Part shown: piece after piece, positions 33,605-36,874 of the stretch
Numbering within the stretch: the stretch's first letter is position 1
Layout of the letters: each line of letters begins with the position of its first letter
Translations under genes and position numbers: made by a program
Notes under the pieces: generated by a model
The model's input: only the letters and a program-made list of their open reading frames with translations
What the model was told of the DNA's origin: nothing
Database searches by the model: none
Assembly: GCA_017303505.1 (NCBI GenBank)
Contig: JAFLCP010000073.1
Span: 1-36,874 of the forward strand
Origin: Planctomycetota bacterium
GTDB lineage: Bacteria > Planctomycetota > Planctomycetia > Pirellulales > Pirellulaceae
DNA: 36,874 nucleotides
Direction of reading: 5' to 3'

Positions 33605-34744
33605 TTGAATCAATTCCTCAACAGTCTTGAAATTGGTGCACAGGGTCAATGCACTTTGCCCCAAGAGTTTTACCGTTCGCAAGAACTATTTGAGCGAGAA
33701 CTCCGCCACTTGTTTTTGGATCGCTGGATTTGTGTGGGACACAGCGATAACCTGCGTGAACCAGGCACATTCCTTAACTTGAAGCTCGGCTCCGAATCGA
33801 TCTTACTGATTCGCGACCATCACCTGAAACTCCACGCAAACTTCAATGTTTGTCGACATCGCGGAACACGATTGACAGAAGCCCCCTGCGGCAAATTGGG
33901 CAAAACCATTCAATGTCCATATCACGCTTGGACTTATCAGCTCGATGGCACTCTAGCTGGAGTCCCGGACGAAAAAGAGATTGCAGGCTTCTGTAAAGCG
34001 GACTATGGTCTGCATCGCGCCAAAGTACACGAAATTGGTGGACTAATCTGGCTCCACGCCGGTCGTGAAGTGGGCGACTTTGATTCTCGATATACGGGCA
34101 TCCTAAGTCGATTCCAACCTTGGCAACTCGCGAACCTAAAATTCGGCTCCCACCGAGAATATCACGTTAAAGCGAATTGGAAACTGATTCTGCAGAACTA
34201 TAGCGAATGTTACCATTGCGCTCCCGTTCATCCTCGGCTGGTCGAATTGTCGTCACCCACTTCCGGTGGTAATGACTTAGTCGAAGGGCCTGTCATGGGT
34301 GGCTACATGGACCTTCGCGGCAACGCCCAATCCATGACCTGCAGCGGCCATAAATGTGGCGAGTTCATATCCGGACTCGACTCTCAACAGCAACAGAGAG
34401 TCTACTATTACGTTTTTTTCCCGAACATGCTTCTATCCCTTCATCCGGATTATGTGATGATTCATTGGCTAACGCCCGTCACCTTCGACCAAACGAGGAT
34501 TGATTGTCGCTGGTATTTTCCAACAGCCACACTCGCCACTCAAACCAATTCGATTGAAGATGCGGTGGAGTTTTGGGATCAAACGAATCGAGAAGATTGG
34601 CAGGTCTCTGAGTTAACTCAACTCGGCGTGGCCAGTTCACGTTATACTCCTGGTCCGTACAGCAATCGCGAAGCCATGTCTGCCGCTTTGGATCGCTATT
34701 ACTTGCAACAGCTCGCAGCAGCCAACCTGGAAAGCCCTCAGTGA
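33605..34744 (+). CDS. Rieske non-heme iron oxygenase, alpha subunit-like
   Basis: 379 residues from TTG 33605, with AGGG about 11 bases before it. The Rieske [2Fe-2S] domain (about 35-150) has CRHRG (83-87) and CPYHAW (104-109), giving Cys83/His85 and Cys104/His107. The catalytic domain has the mononuclear iron site in NYSECYHCAPVHP (198-210), His204 and His209, with Asp331 in NREDWQ a good third ligand. Family members hydroxylate aromatic rings or oxidise quaternary amines such as choline and carnitine; the Glu201-x-x-His204 arrangement does not settle which. The start codon of a desaturase-like flavoprotein gene follows after one base, so the two should work together. No ferredoxin or reductase gene is in view. 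Confidence 0.88.
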   Translation: MNQFLNSLEIGAQGQCTLPQEFYRSQELFERELRHLFLDRWICVGHSDNLREPGTFLNLKLGSESILLIRDHHLKLHANFNVCRHRGTRLTEAPCGKLGKTIQCPYHAWTYQLDGTLAGVPDEKEIAGFCKADYGLHRAKVHEIGGLIWLHAGREVGDFDSRYTGILSRFQPWQLANLKFGSHREYHVKANWKLILQNYSECYHCAPVHPRLVELSSPTSGGNDLVEGPVMGGYMDLRGNAQSMTCSGHKCGEFISGLDSQQQQRVYYYVFFPNMLLSLHPDYVMIHWLTPVTFDQTRIDCRWYFPTATLATQTNSIEDAVEFWDQTNREDWQVSELTQLGVASSRYTPGPYSNREAMSAALDRYYLQQLAAANLESPQ

Positions 34745-34745
34745 A

Positions 34746-36347
34746 ATGACTCCATCTCTTTTGTCTGAAACGCCTCCAAGCCGCACCCACTATGACAACG
34801 TAATTGTGGGTAGCGGTCACAACGGTTTAATTGCTGCGTGTTATCTAGCGGCTGCTGGTAAATCGGTGCTCGTATTAGAAAAGAACGACTACCTGGGAGG
34901 CGCAACCGCCTCACAACGTGTCTTCCCGGACTACGAAGCTTATCTATCTCGCTATGCCTATTTGATCGCGTTGCTATCACCCAAGATCTTGGAAGACTTG
35001 CAGATCTCGTTCCAAACACGTCGTCGTCGTATCGCTTCCTTTACTCCCTATCAAGATGGTGCGGGTAATCCCAAAGGCTTATTGCTTTCCAACGAAGACG
35101 CAAACGTTTCACGACATTCCTTGATCGAAATGTGCGGCTCTAGTAAAGCTTGGGATGATTACCAAAAACTATTGCAATTGGAAACAACCATCGCCGAGTT
35201 GACTTGGCCCACGCTCCTGCAACCTCTGCAACATCGCGAAGACTTCAAGGCCCAACTGAAGAACGACTTGCAGCGTGAAGCTTGGGATTCGTTTGTCGAT
35301 CGTCCACTGGGCGAAGTGATCGAACGATATGCCGAACATGATGCCCTACGCGGCTTATTGCTCACCGATGGCAAGATCGGTGTGTTTGCTTCAGCCCATG
35401 ATACCACTCTACTGCAAAACCGCTGCTTCCTGTATCACGTCATCGGTAATGGAACAGGTGAATGGCGTGTACCCGTCGGAGGCATGCGAGCTTTAGTGGA
35501 TGCTTTGGTAACTCGCTGTCAACAACTCGGGGTCGAACTGCGAGTGAATGCAGCCGCCTCACGCCTCGATCTGGGCGAAAAGTTCCACACTCTTTCCTAC
35601 CGCATGAATGGTATTGAGAGAGCCGTTGATGCGACGCGTGTTCTAGTGAACGCTAGCCCCAAAGCCTTCCAGAGTTTACTCGGCCAACCTTTCACTCCCA
35701 CGGCAACGGATGAAGGCTCCTGCATGAAAGTCAACATGCTCTTGCGTCGCCTGCCAAAGTTGAAATGTGGCTTGCCGAGTGAAGAGGCCTTTGCAGGCTC
35801 TTTCCATATCGATGAAGGGTATGACGCCATGCAAACTTCGTATCAGCAAGCTTGCTCGGGCAGAATCCCCGACCGTCCTCCCGCAGAGATTTACTGCCAC
35901 ACACTCACCGACGATTCAATCTTGTCGCCCGACTTAAAACAACAAGGTTACCATACCCTCACCCTGTTTGGGCTTGACGTTCCCTATCGCTTATTTGCCA
36001 ACGACCCGAAGCAAAAGAGCGAGCAAATCAAAAACTTGTACATTGAAGCGCTAGATCGATTGTGTGCCGAACCCTTCGCTGATTGCTTGGCACGAGATCG
36101 AAATGGAAATCCCTGTATCGAAGCCAAATCGCCAGTTGATCTTGAAAACGATGTATCGCTCGACTTGGGCAATATTTTTCACAATACGTTAAGCTGGTTC
36201 TTCACCGATGATCGCGAACAAGTCGGCAAATGGGGCGTTGAAACAGCCTACCCACGCGTCTATCTTGCAGGCTCCTCCGCGCTGCGCGGAGGTGCCGTCA
36301 GCGGAATACCGGGGCATAATGTGGCGAAGTGTGTGTTGGGGGAGTGA
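34746..36347 (+). CDS. Phytoene desaturase-like FAD-dependent oxidoreductase (COG1233)
   Basis: 533 residues. The FAD-binding Rossmann motif is VIVGSGHNGLIAACYLAAAG (19-38), with Glu45 for the ribose. The C-terminus carries the family's second flavin signature, VYLAGSSALRGGAVSGIPGHN (about 507-527). VPVGGMRALVDALVTRCQQL (about 242-261) matches the conserved PxGGM region of carotenoid desaturases. It is closest in layout to the animal PYROXD2 / bacterial NAD(P)/FAD-dependent branch rather than true CrtI, so carotenoid desaturation should not be assumed. It lies one base after the Rieske oxygenase stop, so the two are probably translated together. Confidence 0.85.
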   Translation: MTPSLLSETPPSRTHYDNVIVGSGHNGLIAACYLAAAGKSVLVLEKNDYLGGATASQRVFPDYEAYLSRYAYLIALLSPKILEDLQISFQTRRRRIASFTPYQDGAGNPKGLLLSNEDANVSRHSLIEMCGSSKAWDDYQKLLQLETTIAELTWPTLLQPLQHREDFKAQLKNDLQREAWDSFVDRPLGEVIERYAEHDALRGLLLTDGKIGVFASAHDTTLLQNRCFLYHVIGNGTGEWRVPVGGMRALVDALVTRCQQLGVELRVNAAASRLDLGEKFHTLSYRMNGIERAVDATRVLVNASPKAFQSLLGQPFTPTATDEGSCMKVNMLLRRLPKLKCGLPSEEAFAGSFHIDEGYDAMQTSYQQACSGRIPDRPPAEIYCHTLTDDSILSPDLKQQGYHTLTLFGLDVPYRLFANDPKQKSEQIKNLYIEALDRLCAEPFADCLARDRNGNPCIEAKSPVDLENDVSLDLGNIFHNTLSWFFTDDREQVGKWGVETAYPRVYLAGSSALRGGAVSGIPGHNVAKCVLGE

Positions 36348-36430
36348 TTCAGTTTTCAGTGGTTCAGTTTTCAGTGATTCAGTGAGATAGTGAGATAGTT
36401 TTGGTTGGGTAGAGATTTATATAGATTTAT
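36348..36430. repeat. Short tandem repeats between the flavoprotein and DinB-like genes
   Basis: TTCAGTTTTCAGTG occurs at 36348-36361 and 36363-36376 (period 15) and trails off in ATTCAGTG. Next come two GAGATAGT units near 36384-36399, then two TAGATTTAT units near 36411-36430. It is AT-rich and slippage-like, and fills most of the interval before the next start. Confidence 0.75.
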
Positions 36431-36445
36431 AAAGGATGAAATAAA

Positions 36446-36874
36446 GTGGATTCGAAAGCGGCGATTAAGATTTGTATCGATACAGCGGACATGGTTTGCT
36501 TGGCTTATTTAGGTGACTTGACCGATGCAGAGATGATGCATCGTCCACATCCAGCATGCAACCACATCAATTGGCAAGTAGGGCATTTAATTGTTGCCGA
36601 ACATCAAATGATGAGCAGTGCAAAGGGATACTCGATGCCTGCATTACCAGCAGGTATGGCCGAGATGTATGCCAAGGATACACAAGGCTCTGACGACGCC
36701 AGCAAGTTTATGAACAAAAGCGACTTGATGGCTGCGATGAAAGAGCAACGTGCTGGTACGCTAAAAATCTTGGAACAAGTCAGTGAAGCTGACCTAGATA
36801 CGGCGACGGGCATCGATTACGCGCCAACCATCGCAAGCCTACTAAGCATGCAAGGAAGTCACTGGATGATGCAT
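36446..36874 (+). CDS. DinB-like family protein, partial (C-terminus beyond window)
   Basis: 143 codons are visible from GTG 36446, open to the right edge. AAAGGA nine bases upstream is a fair ribosome binding site. The protein begins MDSKAAIKICIDTADM and shows the DinB/YfiT four-helix-bundle pattern: NHINWQVGHLIVAEH (about 39-53) gives the first His ligands, and GSHWMMH at the visible end would supply the others. Family members bind a metal (Ni, Zn or Fe) through three His; many act as thiol-dependent transferases or are uncharacterised. The gene is in the same direction as the Rieske-flavoprotein pair but separated by about 100 bases. Confidence 0.8.
   Translation, partial: MDSKAAIKICIDTADMVCLAYLGDLTDAEMMHRPHPACNHINWQVGHLIVAEHQMMSSAKGYSMPALPAGMAEMYAKDTQGSDDASKFMNKSDLMAAMKEQRAGTLKILEQVSEADLDTATGIDYAPTIASLLSMQGSHWMMH

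Noticed and set aside
34746-36347. Carotenoid biosynthesis (CrtI) assignment
   Set aside because: Only generic FAD and PxGGM motifs are shared; no other carotenoid gene is in the window and the layout fits the PYROXD2-like branch better.

Overview
The window looks like chromosomal DNA of a planctomycete, probably Pirellulales-like; I cannot fix the genus. The lineage evidence is the protein families: two secreted proteins with a DUF1559 (SBP_bac_10) domain, a DUF6807 protein, a Tat-exported Gfo/Idh/MocA oxidoreductase, a Tat-exported amidohydrolase, a PqaA-like protein, and a membrane protein with the N-terminal 'NPFEAP' type tail common in this phylum. Base composition is roughly balanced. 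I see no tRNA, rRNA, CRISPR array, transposase, integrase or phage gene.

Layout: 1-5.9 kb carries a truncated lipoprotein gene (-), a Fur-family metal regulator (+), a small membrane protein and a prepilin peptidase-like protein (+), a COG0523/CobW-type metallochaperone GTPase (-), and a two-gene unit of unknown membrane/exported proteins (-). At 5.8-6.55 kb lies a gene-free stretch built of about 180-bp repeats with internal palindromes. At 6.5-15.2 kb are an exported prolyl oligopeptidase, a minus-strand operon (Gfo/Idh/MocA, DUF6807, FGGY-kinase-like), two tandem paralogous lipoproteins, and an M48/Ste24-type membrane protease. At 15.4-18.8 kb are two tandem paralogous DUF1559 fusion proteins followed by a clear terminator. 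At 18.8-28.9 kb are a divergent amidohydrolase/MFS transporter pair, an M50 and a CPBP intramembrane protease, an exported MsrA-MsrB fusion, a SppA-type peptidase and a PqaA-like protein.

At 29.1-33.5 kb lies the most interesting unit: three genes joined by 4-base stop/start overlaps, encoding a MoxR-type AAA+ ATPase, a protein with an HExxH metallopeptidase-like N-terminus and a VWA MIDAS C-terminus, and a 626-residue protein ending in about twelve 23-residue solenoid repeats. By analogy with known MoxR-VWA pairs this looks like an ATPase-driven remodelling machine with its own dedicated repeat protein as substrate, adaptor or sensor. The end of the window holds a Rieske oxygenase and a phytoene-desaturase-like flavoprotein one base apart, then the start of a DinB-like gene that runs off the edge.

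Themes: metal sensing and handling (Fur-like regulator and COG0523 GTPase), envelope proteolysis and repair (M48, M50, CPBP, SppA, MsrAB), and exported sugar or sugar-acid metabolism (Gfo/Idh, DUF6807, FGGY-like, amidohydrolase, hexuronate-type MFS).
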